Shown here one piece after another: positions 24,691-37,344 of a DNA stretch of 64,000 nucleotides. The number at the start of each line of letters is the position of its first letter. Within the stretch, counting starts at the first letter, position 1. The notes below the pieces were generated by a model. The model saw only the letters and a program-made list of their open reading frames with translations, did no database searches and was not told the origin of the DNA. Position numbers and translations under genes: made by a program. This stretch comes from Orthonyx spaldingii. Lineage: Eukaryota > Chordata > Aves > Passeriformes > Orthonychidae. The stretch is taken from positions 1,835,706 to 1,899,705 of the forward strand of contig VZTJ01004023.1 of assembly GCA_013397795.1 (NCBI GenBank), in the 5' to 3' direction.

Positions 24691-25634
24691 GGTTTCCTTG
24701 TGTACAGCTAGCAGAGCTTGTAAAAGCAGGCTGGTTTGTCCATAAAAGCACGATGGCCTTGGGGCATGCTGATCCACCCAAGTTACTTCTTGGCAGGAGG
24801 AGCCCAGCCTCTGGTTCCCGTTTTGCCTGCTTTTATAGCTGCTTCTGCATCTGGTGTGGGGTTTTGCCATGATGCAGACGATTACTCTTCTGGGTAGGTA
24901 CTCATTGCTGCTGTGGTTGAGTAGTTGGCGCAGTAAAACAGACGAGTAAATGCTTTGAAGGAGCTCGATGCGTGTGCTGGCACATCAGGCAGGCACAATA
25001 ATAATGCAGGTCTTGCTACACTGCCTTGTGGCATGCTTGTTTGTGAACTCAGGCCGTTCCTAGCTGGAGTGATCCTCAGCATTGGGTCATCCAGAGAGAG
25101 AAAACAGAGAATATGCTGAGCTACCAACAGGACCCAGAGTAGCGTGGTTTGTATATAGCTGTTCACGTGCTGAGTGATTTAGAGACAGCTGCATAGTGCT
25201 TAATGCCTGAACCCAGACAGGTGTAAAGGAGAACTCCCAAAATAGTGGTAGAAAGATTATGGTTTCAGATAGACCAATGGTCAGTAATTAATCTTAATGA
25301 GGAGGTTCCTCTGCTGCTTTGCACTGAACTTCTGCAGCTTTAGCTGTGATTGCAACTAATCTGAAATGCTTTCTGGGCAGCTTTAGAAAAAAAGCCTTTT
25401 TATAAAACAGAATTTTTGTGCTGGTTTCCAAATTAAAGGCCTCATGTGCAGGCACAGGCACATATCCTTTCTCAAATGCAGAAAACCCTGACAGCTAAGG
25501 TGCACAAGATGTGAGGAGCCCTTTCCAGAAAACAGATGGTCAGAAGGAATGTTGGAATGTTTTTGGCAGTGGTAGTAAGAGTGGTCTAAAACAACTTCAC
25601 TTTATATTTTGTTTTGCCTATTTGGGGCTATTAC
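24691..25634. other. Unique DNA, no gene seen
   Basis: Minus-strand frames at 24502-24870 (122 codons, overlapping the CR1 tail) and 24882-25166 (94 codons) show no domain. Nothing else recognised. Confidence 0.5.
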
Positions 25635-25767
25635 AAAAAAAAAAAAAAAAAAAACAAACCAAAAAAACAAAACCACAACCAAAAAAAATCCCCAAAACAC
25701 ATTTAAAACCCACTGAGAAAACCCCCACCACAACAACCCCTACCCAAAAACCACTTCCCCCAAAAAT
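25635..25767. repeat. Poly(A) run followed by A/C-rich, almost G-free tract
   Basis: Twenty consecutive A's at 25635-25654 pass into about 110 bases made almost only of A and C. C-runs of 4, 3, 5, 4, 3 and 5 occur at about 25690, 25709, 25722, 25737, 25743 and 25757. The complementary strand therefore carries repeated G-runs spaced by 2-15 nt, a quadruplex-prone arrangement. The 86-codon frame over this tract (Lys/Thr/Pro only) is a composition artefact. Confidence 0.85.
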
Positions 25768-26141
25768 CTGATGATATTGTGTGCTTGTAATGAAGCAGGA
25801 AAGTCTTGGTAATTCAGTACCTAACTGTGGTCACTGTGATGTAATTGATCTAATCTCATCTAAAATCTAATGCTTGAAGATTGGAAATGAAGAATGTTCT
25901 AGATTAAAGCAGATGGGAATGGAGGGTTTGGTCAAGAAGGATCAAATTCTTCATTGTGGTTGTGAATGAGTAATGATTTGACTAATTATTACTATATTTA
26001 GGGGAAAACGATCTGTTCAGTGAATTTAATTTTTTACTCTTTTCACCTCTGTCCCTCCAGTGAAGTTATGTGTTTTTATTCACTGCAAAGATGAAAGTAT
26101 CATTCACTGAACACTCAACCGGTTTGATTTAATTTCCTTAG
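25768..26141. other. Unique DNA, no gene seen
   Basis: AT-rich sequence leading into a polypyrimidine-containing acceptor region at its right end. No other feature recognised. Confidence 0.5.
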
Positions 26142-26208
26142 GTTTCTGAGAAGAGAGCCAGAAATCAAACCTGGAACCTGTTGCTGCTAATCAAATCCTG
26201 ACAGAAAG
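26142..26208 (+). other. Candidate 67-nt non-coding internal exon
   Basis: The segment lies between an acceptor-like 'ggtttgatttaatttccttag' (AG at 26140-26141) and a near-consensus donor AAAG|GTAAGA at 26208/26209. All three frames contain a stop, so if spliced it would be a 5'-UTR exon or part of a long non-coding RNA. Both splice signals are good individually and their spacing is typical for an internal exon, but such pairs also arise by chance in intronic DNA. The next acceptor plus polyadenylation signal downstream on this strand that I noted is at 30.1 kb. Confidence 0.25.
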
Positions 26209-29200
26209 GTAAGAAACTCACTTTATTCCTAGAGTTTGGTCTTTGTCCCTTCTACTTCTCACTGCTGCTCACAGTTGTATTTGCAAAGCTTTGCGTTTTA
26301 TCTTCTAGACATGCTCTCCTAGAATTTGATCATTTATCCATAAGGTTTTTTTGTGAAATAAAAGAGTCAGCCAGCTATTGTGCCTAGCAGAAACTGACGA
26401 AGGTCCTCTATGTGCAAGGCACGCTGTCACCCACGTAGTCAGTTACTGCATGAAAGACTTGGGGCTGCAAGAGCGTTGCTGCAAGATGGAAGGTTCACAC
26501 ATGTCCTTATACAGTTTGTTTGGGAGCGTTCAGAATGTGGTTTGGTTCTGGGATTAGTGTCTGGTGATAGGTTTTATACCAGGTGTTCTAACACAGCAAG
26601 TTGTAACAGCATGAGAGAAAATGGACAGGCAACCTGAACTCCTAATTTCCCAGCTCTGTCACTTTTTGAGTTGTAATTTTACTTTTTCTTTATTTTTATC
26701 TTTGTCTTATTAGCACAGATATTGCCAAGGACACTCCACATCATCTATTTATGTTCACAAACCTATTTCTATTTGTTCCAGCAATCTCAGCCAAGAACAT
26801 CCCAGAATTGACATTTTAAAAAAACTTTTGTTTATGGGAAATTTTACACATTGGATTTTCCAAACACTGAACTAGGGAGTGTTCACTGCAAACATCTGAG
26901 AATACTTTAGCTCTTCTAATTTTCTCATGATGTCTTACTAATATCCAAAGAGGGAACAACTGTTTGTTTTATAAACTACTCTGCCAGGTTTCTTCAAAAG
27001 TTGTTACAGTCCCAAATTTTCTGAGTGGTCATATGTGTCTTAAACGCATTTTGTTTTGCTCCTTCCTAGTTAAAACTAGTATTTTCTCTTCATGGCATGT
27101 GTCATGACTGGCTTTTTCAAGCATGTAAGGTCTGTTCTTGGGAGCTTTTAAACAAAACAAAAGCTTAATTGCAAGATTTCTGCAAAGGAGTGAGTTTTGC
27201 CGTACTTCAGTCTGTCTTTAAGTACCTGTAAATTAATCACCAAACTTGGAATTCAACTTTGTCTTTTAATTCTGGTTAAAATAAATGCTACTGAATTTTA
27301 AAAGTTCAAACGTTCATCAAAATGCATACAGCACTGCCCTTGGGATCATACCTGAAGTATTTGTCGTAAGCAATATTAATATACAATTTGCAAAGCAATA
27401 ACCCAAGTCCCAAGTGAAAAGGAAATGCTATGAAGCTAAAAGGTAAATAATAAATGCTGATGAACAGGGTCTCTGGAAAATCACAATTGGAAAAAGTGCT
27501 AAATCCCAAGGTTTTACTTGTTTTGCTCTTACTTATTAACTCAGGTGCAGGGCTTTGCTGTTTTCTACTGGTGCCCTGGAGGAAAGGTCTTTGTCACTTT
27601 AGATGAAAAGGACAGTTTTCAAAATGTTGCCAGCATGTTCTGCCCTGTTCAGCCAGATTTACTAAAATAAGAAGGAATTTTTGGCAAACAATAGAGACAA
27701 CAAAGGAGAGGCTTCTGCTGAATTATTGGCAATTGTTGATAATAAATGATTTGCTAGATGCTGAGGAAAATTGCCAAACAAACTATTCATTATTCAGTCC
27801 TTTGTAAGTTCATTGTACACTGATACAGATTCCTTGAAAATGTGTAGGAAAATGGGCAGCTTTTTGGGGGCTTCCATGTTAGAGCAAGACTTTCAAACTT
27901 CATAATGGCTGGCAAGGACTCCAGTCCAGGAAAACACAGACGTTTCGAACATATGAAACTGCCCACAGACTTAAAATTGAGCACAAGTAAAAGTGCTTTC
28001 TGGAACTTTGCTCAGGGAACTTGCTTTGATCAATGACTGAATCTATGAGTCTTAGCAGGGACGCTCCGATGCACGAATGATGCCAGCGATTTCAATCACG
28101 ACGCCTCTGCTGAACTCGTGATTGCTACCTGACCTGCCAAGGAAAAGGTGACATGAGCCAGAGTGCTCAGAGAAACCATTGCTCCCATGTTGCAATAAAG
28201 CCAAGACACTGGGATATAGAAATGCTAAATGACTGTGACCTACCCTCAGAGCAATACCATGATGGCTGGCTGGAAACCACCCTGAAAAGTAGGGAAGCAA
28301 AATCTTACAGGGGATTGGGTTCCAAAAATAGCCAGGCAATTCAAGTCTAAGACAGTTATCTAGCTGCCTAAGTAATGTAAAACATTCTGGCTCAGTAGAA
28401 ATAATTGCAGTGACATCACTGGAAAGAAAAATTAGTTGATGAAGAAAGTGTGTAAACATACCAACAGTAATTAAGGCAAGAAGTCTATAGGCTGAGTAAT
28501 TGTTTTTAAAATGCTGAGTGTTATGTGTATTTCTTACAGAGGAAATCTAAATGTTCATGATTAGGTAATGGACAGATGTAAATTTATGTGTAGCAAGAAT
28601 TTTTCAGAAGTATTTTTGATAATGAAGGTAGTTTAGGTAATGCAATATCCATGTGCAATTAAAACAGTAAAATTTTCATTGATATATCCAAGTACTTATA
28701 CTTCATTATTAATTGGAAATACTTGTAGACTTTGCTCTAAACGTGTGGTAGCCTTATTGGGTGAATTTGTACTAAGGAAGGGGAGAATTTTAAGGGAAAG
28801 ATGTTTCATATCAAAATCTTACCATGTGACCTCACAAAATTTTACAAGACAGCCAGAATCTCCTCAGTACTTCATCACTTGCTACTGTTGAGATGAGGGC
28901 TAGATGGGACGGTGATGATTTGGGATTAACAAGTACACAGCAACCTGTACCCCTGTTCTACTGCTCCAACAGGGCATAGACGGACTCAGACAACTGTGGC
29001 TTTGATGGAAGGCACAGAATTTAGTAGGGTTTGCTTCTTTCAATCCAAAACATGGAATTTTGAGAAGAGAGAACTTGCATTGCGTATGTCTACAAAAACA
29101 CTGCCCGTGTGTTCTTTTGTGTTAGTGCACTGACCAGCAGGTCCTTTTTGTATGTTGAGCTCAGGTGTTTGTGGGTATGCTGGGTCTTACTATCTGGTAT

Positions 29201-30100
29201 CTAAATACAAATTTTCCTGTTTATTCTGCAAATGCTTATATGTAGGAACAGTCCCACCAAGTAATGGGAGTATCTATGAACCTTGAGGGAGAAGGTCTAT
29301 GTTATTAACCCACTCTGTGAGTTGACACTAAAAAAACTGTCTCGGAAGGTAACTTTTATCATTCCTGAGCCAAGTTGAGTTGCTTGCTGAACCACAGCAA
29401 GGCCTCTGTGCTGAAAAAAATTAGCTTGGTATAGCCAAAGTTTCAATATTTGGCTTTCTAACACAATTACTTCATTAATAATAAAAACAAAATGTTGTGT
29501 GGGGTGAGTATAATAGAACATGAAAAAACCCCGTCTATGCATAAACCAGAAATAAAACAACACCATTATTGAATAATAAAAGTATCCTCAAAAATAGTTA
29601 CACCTTATTGGCATCTCCAAGTCAAGAAAAGAAAACCAATTTTAAGATGGTGAATTAAAATTCCCTTTCCAGCCACAATATCTCCTTAGAGAGAAGAACT
29701 AACTCTGTGTGTAAAGTAGGGAACATGCTACAGGGCTGGCCAAACCAGCCTCCAGTGGATAGCTAATCTATGGTTATAAAATTATATTAGTTTTTTGTAT
29801 TAGTCTTAAATGACCTGTACATATGTCCATTGTTGTCAGCTTAGAAAGTACAACTGTGAGACTTTGGTTCCAAGTGCTTAAACATTTTGTCATATGAAAA
29901 GAACTGAAAGCAGCCCTATTTTTTCAGCATTTGCATCAAGCCCTAGATGGCTAGGTTAGAAAAAGGCTTTTCTGAGCATTCCTCACAGGGAAGCATAGTT
30001 TAAAAACTATGTAACTCTTACTGTTCTGTCTGAGTATTGCTTGGGAAGAAGCCTTCTGTCTGCTTACAATGAACAGACCTGTGTGTTGTTTTTATTGCAG
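26209..30100. other. Unique DNA, no gene seen
   Basis: AT-rich. A short CpG-containing patch at 28060-28115 (several CG words such as 'gacgctccgatgcacgaatg') lies inside a 135-codon minus-strand frame (28052-28459) with no recognised domain; the opposite strand is also open for 65 codons. No interspersed repeat identified. Confidence 0.45.
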
Positions 30101-30205
30101 GTGCTAAAATTAGGTAGCTAAGCCACTGAATTATATAAACAACTACAGTCTCTACCTTGCCACTGACTGGAGGGATTTGCAATAAAAAAAATGTCTGTGG
30201 TGATG
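30101..30205 (+). other. Candidate non-coding terminal exon
   Basis: A strong acceptor pattern ('gtgtgttgtttttattgcag', AG at 30099-30100) is followed 80 nt later by AATAAA at 30181-30186 and a GT-rich stretch (tgtctgtggtgatgt). All frames have stops. Together these are what a short last exon of a non-coding transcript would look like. The right end is placed about 20 nt after the signal by convention. No transcript evidence is available. Confidence 0.2.
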
Positions 30206-32344
30206 TAGCTCAGAAGAACTCTAGTGTTGCTGTATATGTTGTGTTTCATCCCATGTTTTAAAGATTTAGTACTAGAACTATAAGGTCTTGAGCAAAAGTC
30301 CCTTGGGAACCAGTCTTGTCTTCAAGTTTGTGAACTTAGATATAATTAAAAGGCAAAACCAGTTAAAAAAAACACTGATCATACAATAATGATTAGTGGG
30401 AGAGAAAAAGGTGTCGTGACTAAGAGTTTCAATTTTTAACTTGAAATACTAGGCCATCCTCCTAAACGGTGTAGGTGGGGAAAAGGCTTTTGTTTTCTTT
30501 TGGGTTTTTTTAACATATGCTGCTGATTCCCTAGATTTGTAATAGTGGTGCATAGTAATATAATTTAATTGTCTTATTAGAAAATATGTGCATATAGAAG
30601 CAGGTGATGACTGCAGTGGCATACTCAACTCCGCTGTTGTGAGAAATGAGGACTAGTCACAATTTAAAGCAATGAGAGAAGACACATCCACAAATGTGAA
30701 TTTCAAACTTTATAAATGGCTCAGGCATCAGTGAACAAGTATTGCTTCATGATGAGCCCTATTTCAATTCCAAATAGCAAATAGCTTTGCATTGTAATCA
30801 GTCTTTGGCCAGCATTGTCTTTTCATCCCTGTGCCTATAGCCCTTGGTGCTCCGAGCCTTCAGGCCTGGCTGAGAGGCGTTTCATGCACCACATGGTGGG
30901 TAATAATACAGGAGGGCTCCATCTCTCTAAACTAAGCCCAATTCTTTATTAAGAGTGCAAAGGTTCTGCGTCTGTAGATTGTGCTCAAGCCACGTGCATG
31001 CAGAGCAGCTTAACTGGTGTCCAAACTCCAAAAAATGAAAATGGTGTTCTTTCACCCCAAGTCTGGAGGGATGGTGCTGCAGAAGCTGTCTTTATATGAG
31101 TATTTCAAAAGTGTGCACATACTAGATCAAACAGCTAATACATGAGTAATTTTTTAAAATTAGCCTTGTGTGTATACACAGACACACACACATATATGTA
31201 GTTGTAGGGAATTCCTTCTGGAGGAAGGTATAATTTCTTATATTTAGATTTCTTGCATTTTATTCCTGAGAGTCTTTTTCTGTCACTGCTAGAGACATAT
31301 TGCTGAGCAAGATCAGTAACTGATCTGGCACTTCCAACTCATCTATTTACCTGTGTTGCTCAGAGACTGAGGATTTGAGGGAACGAGAAATGCTGGCTGC
31401 TTGGTGTGTGTGTGTTCTCCATTGAAGCTAGAAACAGTTTAGCAACTTGACTCTGCTTTGCTTTGTAATTTATTGACACGGATTCCTACTGTCACGCTGC
31501 TCTTTAAAAAGACTTTTTGGTTTAACAGAATTGCTTTGACATTTAGGATTAAGAGAAGTGTTTATCTTGCTTAAAAGTGCTGACATTTTTGGCAGTTATG
31601 TTGTCTATATTAATACACAGACAATGGTTTGTAATATTGATTTTACCTACCAAAAAGGTGAGGTGGTTAATAAAGTAAAATAGTTGGAAATGTAAAGGCA
31701 AAACTATGAGTCTAGAGATACAGTGTCAGCTGATAAGATTTAGATCACATTATTCACTTAGGGAATAAAAATGAATATTTGAAAAAATATATTAAAAACC
31801 TAAAGCCACATCATTTTGCTGCTTCTTTTGGCATATTTGCCGAGGGACACAACTGTATGTCAGGAAAGAAAATGATTACTGATTTGAGATTCTATTAAAT
31901 AATCTCTTGGTTGATTCCAAATTTACTCCAAACCCTGCAGTTTCAAACTTGTTATGGAATGACATGCGAATACAGGTACAAATCTACCAAGTTGTACTTT
32001 GTGGCATTGTTCTTACTTGGAGTTTGGGTATTAGTGTGTGTATTCACAGTAGTAAAAACTGAGGGTCATAACAATACTTAAGATTGAATGCTGAGTTGAT
32101 AATTTTTTTTCTTTTTTTTTTTTCTTTTTGAGTGTGCTGTTTTCATGACTAAATGTGGGTCTTTTCACATGGAAACAATTGTGTGCAGAAAATTGCTGAA
32201 GCAATTTTGGAGGCCGTTTTTAATTTAAAAATCTGCCTGTGCACAGTGCGCCCTTGTTTCTGCCCAGAAACATATTTTAACAGTCAAGTAATATAAATTC
32301 TTTAAAAATGGAGGTTTGAAGGGAAATACTGATAACAATCTTAG
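30206..32344. other. Unique DNA with low-complexity patches
   Basis: No gene or named interspersed repeat. A short CA/TA microsatellite-like patch lies near 31171-31200. A T-rich tract interrupted by single C's occupies about 32103-32129. Confidence 0.55.
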
Positions 32345-32995
32345 CTACTTGATTGACAAGAAACCCAACATGGCCTGGCAATGTGTGCTGGCAACCCAGA
32401 GAGCTCATGTGTATCCTGGGTTGCATTCCCGGCAGCGTGGCCAGCAGGGTGAGGAAGGGGATTCTGCCCCTCTGCTCCACTCTTGTGAGACCCCACCCGC
32501 AGGGCTGCCTCCAGCTCTGGGGCTCCCAGCATAAGAAAGATGTGGATTTGCTGGAACCAGTCCAGAGGAGGCCACAAAGATGGTCAGAGCACTGGAGCTT
32601 CTCTGTGGAGCCAGGCTAAGAGAGCTGGGGTTGTTCAGCCTGGAGAAGAGAAGGCTCCTTGGGAGACCCTGGAGGAGCCTTCCAGTGCCTAAAGGGGCTC
32701 CAAGAGAGCTGGAGAGGGACATTTCCCAGGGGCACAGAGTGACAGGGTAAGGGAGAGTGGCTCCAGACTGACAGCAGACAGGTCTGGGTTAGGTGTTAGG
32801 AAGAAATTTGTTACTGTGAGGGTGGTGAGGCAGGTGAGGCACTGGAAAAGGTTGCCCAGAAAAACTGTGGATGCTCCATACTGGAAGTGTTCAGGGCTGG
32901 GTGGGGCTCAGGTCTGGTTGAACCTGGCCCATGGAAGAGGGGATGGAACTAGATGGTCTTTAAGGTAGTCCACACAAAACCATTCTATGTTTCTA
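32345..32995 (+). mobile_element. CR1 LINE fragment: ORF2 C-terminus to 3' end
   Basis: This is the longest CR1 copy in the window. Its first half encodes, with interruptions and frame changes, the C-terminal part of the CR1 ORF2 protein: motifs like CILGCIPGSVASRVRKGILP, then LVRPH, then QHKKDVDLLEPVQRR. The second half is the non-coding 3' region, with 'ttgttcagcctggagaagag', 'gggtggtgaggcactgg'-like text, 'gttgcccag', 'actagatggtctttaaggt' and a terminal 'aaccattctatgtttct'. The frame is broken, the 5' part including the catalytic domain is absent, and the element is dead. The copy is moderately diverged. Confidence 0.95.
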
Positions 32996-35900
32996 AAGCA
33001 ATTTTAGTAACAGTTCCTCCCATACATTCACTCTGGCTTTTCATTTATTTTGTCTCTTCCTCAGATGCAACTGGTTTGGTTTTTTTTTTGATGGTTATTC
33101 TTTCTACCATTGACTGCTCATGCATTGACAAGAAAATTCTCTGATGTTTCCTTTTTGTAGCAGGTTTTCATGAGAATTAAAACTCAGTTACATTGATGAG
33201 GGAATATTTGAATCATTTAGTCAAAATTGATGCAGTTACTTTCCAATTTCAGGACTTTCTTAATTTAAATCTTTTCTTTCATGTTTAATGCCTTTTTTTT
33301 CATCTAAATGGTGTTTCTGCCACATTCATCAATTTTTATGGTACCATGTAAATTGCTTCCAAGTTTTTTTTGTGGTGATTTAGACAATTTGTCTATTAGC
33401 AAAATTATAATACTAGGATACAATAACTTTCTGCTGCATGCCATAAAGTTATCAACTAATAACACTTTTCTCTCAAAGGTGCTGTGACATCCCAGAAAAC
33501 AATTTAAGTAGATACTTTTACTGCCATTGACTGTAAGTTTTTTGGTGAATTTGAGCTCCTAATTAAGCATGGAAAGCAGCTTAGTATCTTTTAGAGTTAT
33601 TCAATCTTAAAACAGAAATTAACTAAGTTATTTCTCAGACAAAGTAGTGATAATAGTGTTCATGATTTTAAATATGTATTTCCTTCTTGGTTACACAACT
33701 GATTCTTAGTGCTTCATTCCTTACTGACTGCATGGTTAACCTTAATATATGCACAGGCAAATTCAATTTTGCTGTAGTAATTAGAATGCATTTTGAGGGG
33801 GAAAAATGCAGCAGCATGCATAGCAATGTTTGGTATTATATATTATGCATGTATTGCAAAGAAGAGATCACAGATGTAAGTAGGCCCATTTGCAGTATAT
33901 ATATATATATTTTGCATTATTTCTGTAAATTTCTTTAATTGCACTATAGGTATTTTTAAATGGAAGAAGAATCAAAGGACAAAATAATTTTATCAAGTTT
34001 AGGTGATGCAGTGTGAAATCAGAAGTGAAGGAAAAGTAAATTGATTTATGCTTTTAGGAATTGTTCAGAAATCACGTAGCCTTTAAAACTCGTCACAAGA
34101 TTTTTCGTAAAGCAAGAGACTTAGAATAGGAACAGAATCAGATATTAAGCAAGTCAGTAAAAAGAGCTCAGAAATAGTGACCATACCGAACTTTTATGTG
34201 TATATTTATTCAAAAGAAAATGTATTACTGCCAAAACCCAACCAATGCTGCATTACTATGTGGATTTTTATTTGATGAAAAAGGTGTCCATGATTTTGGC
34301 TTAGGGATTCTTAAAGGAGGACAGCCTTCACAGCAAATTATGAAATACCCATCCAGCCAGAAACACGTGTATGTAAAAAGAGATAAGGTTGTAAATGTTA
34401 CCTGGAGTTTAGAAGTCAAGTAAGACTCTGTCTAGCAAAGGCAGTTTCTAACTGGTGAGGTGTGTAAAAATATTTTCCTCGTATGCAAGTCTTTCCACAG
34501 ATGCATAATGCATGGGCTTTTCTACCTCTCTCAGACAGCCAGCAGTAGTCCCACTTAGAAGCTAGACAGACAGCCACTAACCTGACCCACAGGAGCAATT
34601 TCTGATCTGCTGACTGCAAATTTGCTGGAGTATGGTGTACTGGCACTGGGACAATTGCACTCCCATTGTTCAAGTGCAATGCAGTTGGAGTTTTTGGGTA
34701 GAAGGGGGGGAAGTGTGGGTGTACTCCATCTTGTCATGGTTCAGGCAGTGGCAAGAGCATTCCCAGGTCAATTGCTCCTACATGTTCACTGATTTCTTGC
34801 CAACGACTCTTGAAGGCAACTTACTCTGGTAATAATTACTGCTCTGCTTGAAGATGTTCTATCTCCCCACCACTGTTCTTCAGGGTTTAGAATTAACCCA
34901 AGTCTTATGCTGGATTCAAAATCAATAGAATGAGTCATTTTATGGTTATTTGTGCCTTAATAGAGCTATGGGTAAAGAACTCATTAAGAATCACTTACAT
35001 TTGCATGGCCTTGTCTCTCCTTGACCTGCAAGCTCCACAGAGCAAAATGATTGAAGTCCTTGCAAGATGACTTGTACCCTTCATCCAGTGGTGACTCTTC
35101 AGAAAGCAGTCTGTGCAAGAAAAAGACACACTGCATTAAAAGATGTGTGGGTAATCAGTACATATGTGTTCATGTTTCAACATTCTCTGCCTTTCTGGGA
35201 ATATAGTAGCAATGAATAATTTTTAACATCAGAGGATGCAATCAATGAGGGTTTTGACTGACTAAGGATTTCAAGGTTTTTCCTGTGAAAAAGCCAATTG
35301 ACATTCATTAGGGCTTAAAAAAAATTCAATACAACATTTTTTACTTGGAAACCAAAATGTTAAGCAGAAAGACGTTTCATAGAAACCTGCCGATGCTGCT
35401 GAAATCTTTATTTACATAAAAAAGTCAAAATGAATTGTCAGCTTTTTAATTTTGCTTCAAGAATCTTGAATACGTCATTCTGTATTTACTGATGTATGTT
35501 TAATACATATACAATATAAAATGTACTTTGTGTTTTAATACTGTGATTTTTTTTTTCATTAATTTCTCATTCAGAGAAAAGTGCATAATTATAGTAAGTT
35601 GGGGTTTTTTTGACACAGGAAATTCCTTGTGTTTATTTAGATACAAGAAAAGGAAAGAAAATCCTGGATTTCACAAAGAAATCAGATTGTAGCTTTTTAT
35701 AAGTTCTGTGACTGTGGCACATGTATGAAAATCTTCCTTTTACATTAAGTAAATACACTAGAGGGTAGTATCTTAATTTTTATGATAAAGTAACAAAATG
35801 GTGTGATTTCTTTCTGTTCATTCTGTGGCAATATCGTAGTCTTGGTGGCAACATGAAGCCCTGGTTTTATGAGCTGTCTAGTTCTTTCTGAATATTGAGC

Positions 35901-36404
35901 CAAAAGTGTGAAGAAGCTGGTTCATTCAGACACATGTTGCTGTAAAAAGCTTATTCAAATGGGTAGACTTCAAGGTTCAACAAACATTTCAACATTTTCC
36001 CAAACTAGGTTCTCTAAAAAAGCATTCTCCAAACCATCGCCTTTCCTTTAGAAATTAGGAGAGTCAGGCAAAGCTCTGTCTGCAGAGCAGTGCAGAGAAC
36101 TTCCAAACAGGAAAGGGAGCCTATATCCTGCTGCTGTTGCACATAAGAAATCATTACTCCTATGCTCTTATCTTCCTGCTCCATTTGTATGTAACACCCA
36201 CCAATTCTCTCTTTCCATCTCTTCTCTTCTCTCACATCTCCATATGCTTCTTGGGTAAAAACGATTCTTGGGTAATCTATGAAATGTGTCCACTGCTCTC
36301 TCCTTCAAAGAAATTCCTCAAAACCCAACCATATTTCAATTATAGTGATTCCATACTTCTGTTGCTGTCTATTGTGAGTTATACAGAGAATTGTTTTAAG
36401 CAAT
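32996..36404. other. Unique AT-rich DNA, no gene seen
   Basis: A (TA)n run of about 16 bases lies at 33896-33911. A run of eight G's (34706-34713) lies in a G-rich patch. Frames at 34196-34423 (plus), 34416-34679 (minus) and others overlap across strands and carry no domain. No named repeat. Confidence 0.5.
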
Positions 36405-36640
36405 GATGCAGCAGTGAAAAAGGCAGTGCAACCTTCAGATGCACTAGGAGTGGTATTTCGAGAGGAAATGCTGGTGCTATTAGAGAGGCTGGGGTACAAC
36501 CTCAGAAATATTGTGTAGTGTTGGTCACCCATGGACAAGAATGTTCAGTAAAACTGGAACAGATGTAGAGAAGGGTCATAAGGATTATAAAGGCAATGGA
36601 AAAGCCTATTTTATGAGAAGGATTTTATGTGTTCTAACAT
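36405..36640 (+). mobile_element. Old diverged CR1 LINE fragment
   Basis: Text such as 'tagtgttggtcacccatgga', 'aaactggaacagatgtagag', 'aagggtcataaggattat' and 'aagcctattttatgagaag' matches the CR1 ORF2 C-terminal coding region ('...tttggtcgcc...actggaacaggtgcagagaagggc...aaggatgatc...ctatgagag'). The reading frame is destroyed. Both ends are approximate. It is older than the 32.3-kb copy. Confidence 0.75.
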
Positions 36641-36994
36641 GGCAAATTAAAAGCTGAGGGCTTGTGCTTTCTGTCCAGGATGTAGTGGCTGGAGACAGAC
36701 AGGAAAGTACCTAAACTAACTGACAATGTAGAAGAAAAAAATAGTTCTTGAATAGATTTTTAAATTAATTTTTTTCCCACTTTGAGTCCAGTCAGGGTCT
36801 TAATGAAAACACAGGGGAAGAAATGTTCTCTATGCTTCCATGAAAGCTATGTAAAATGCTGGGAAAACAGAACATGCACCCTAGGACATCCTTTCCTAAA
36901 TCCTGCAGCATTCTAATTTTTCTCCCTTAATAGTTTAAGTCTTTTACTGTATATGTCACATGTCTGCTGTAAAACATTTAGCCTCATGCTCAGA
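36641..36994. other. Spacer between CR1 and MIR-like relic
   Basis: Unique AT-rich sequence. No feature recognised. Confidence 0.5.
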
Positions 36995-37165
36995 CATTCC
37001 TTGTCTTCCACATACTGCCTGTGTGATACTGGGTAGGTCACTATGTCCTTCTGTGTTCCATGTGTACAATCTGTATATTAGTATTCCTTACCTCAAAGGG
37101 ATGCTGGAAGGATAAATATAGTAATGACTGTGTTGGCAGAGGCAAGTAAATATTTTATCACAGGC
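36995..37165 (+). mobile_element. MIR-family SINE relic
   Basis: The order of words follows the MIR core: 'cacatactgcctgtgtgata' / 'ctgggtaggtcact' (MIR: ctagctgtgtgaccttgggcaagt...), 'tgtacaatctgtatattag' (MIR: tcatctgtaaaatggggat), 'ccttacctcaaagggatgct' (MIR: acctacctcatagggttgtt), 'ggaaggataaatatagtaat', then 'actgtgttggcag' (MIR: acagtgcctggcac). MIRs are ancient amniote SINEs present at low level in birds. Highly diverged, inactive. Confidence 0.75.
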
Positions 37166-37344
37166 AAGGAGTCTCTGCCTCCATACAGTTTTTCTGTTAT
37201 ATGGCATCATTTTCAGCAGAAAGCCAACATAAAACACACAAGAATAATAATGAAATGTTTGGTTACTTCCCTTACAGATATTTGCATATCTGCATTTCCC
37301 AGGGTTTTGGTTTTTTTTTATAGAGAACGTAAAATTTTTCAGAT

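Noticed and set aside
25511..25771. 86-codon Lys/Thr/Pro-rich frame
   Set aside because: Produced by the A/C low-complexity tract.
28052..28459. 135-codon minus frame with several CpGs
   Set aside because: No domain, partly open on the opposite strand, and no splice pair; the CpG content is local and small.
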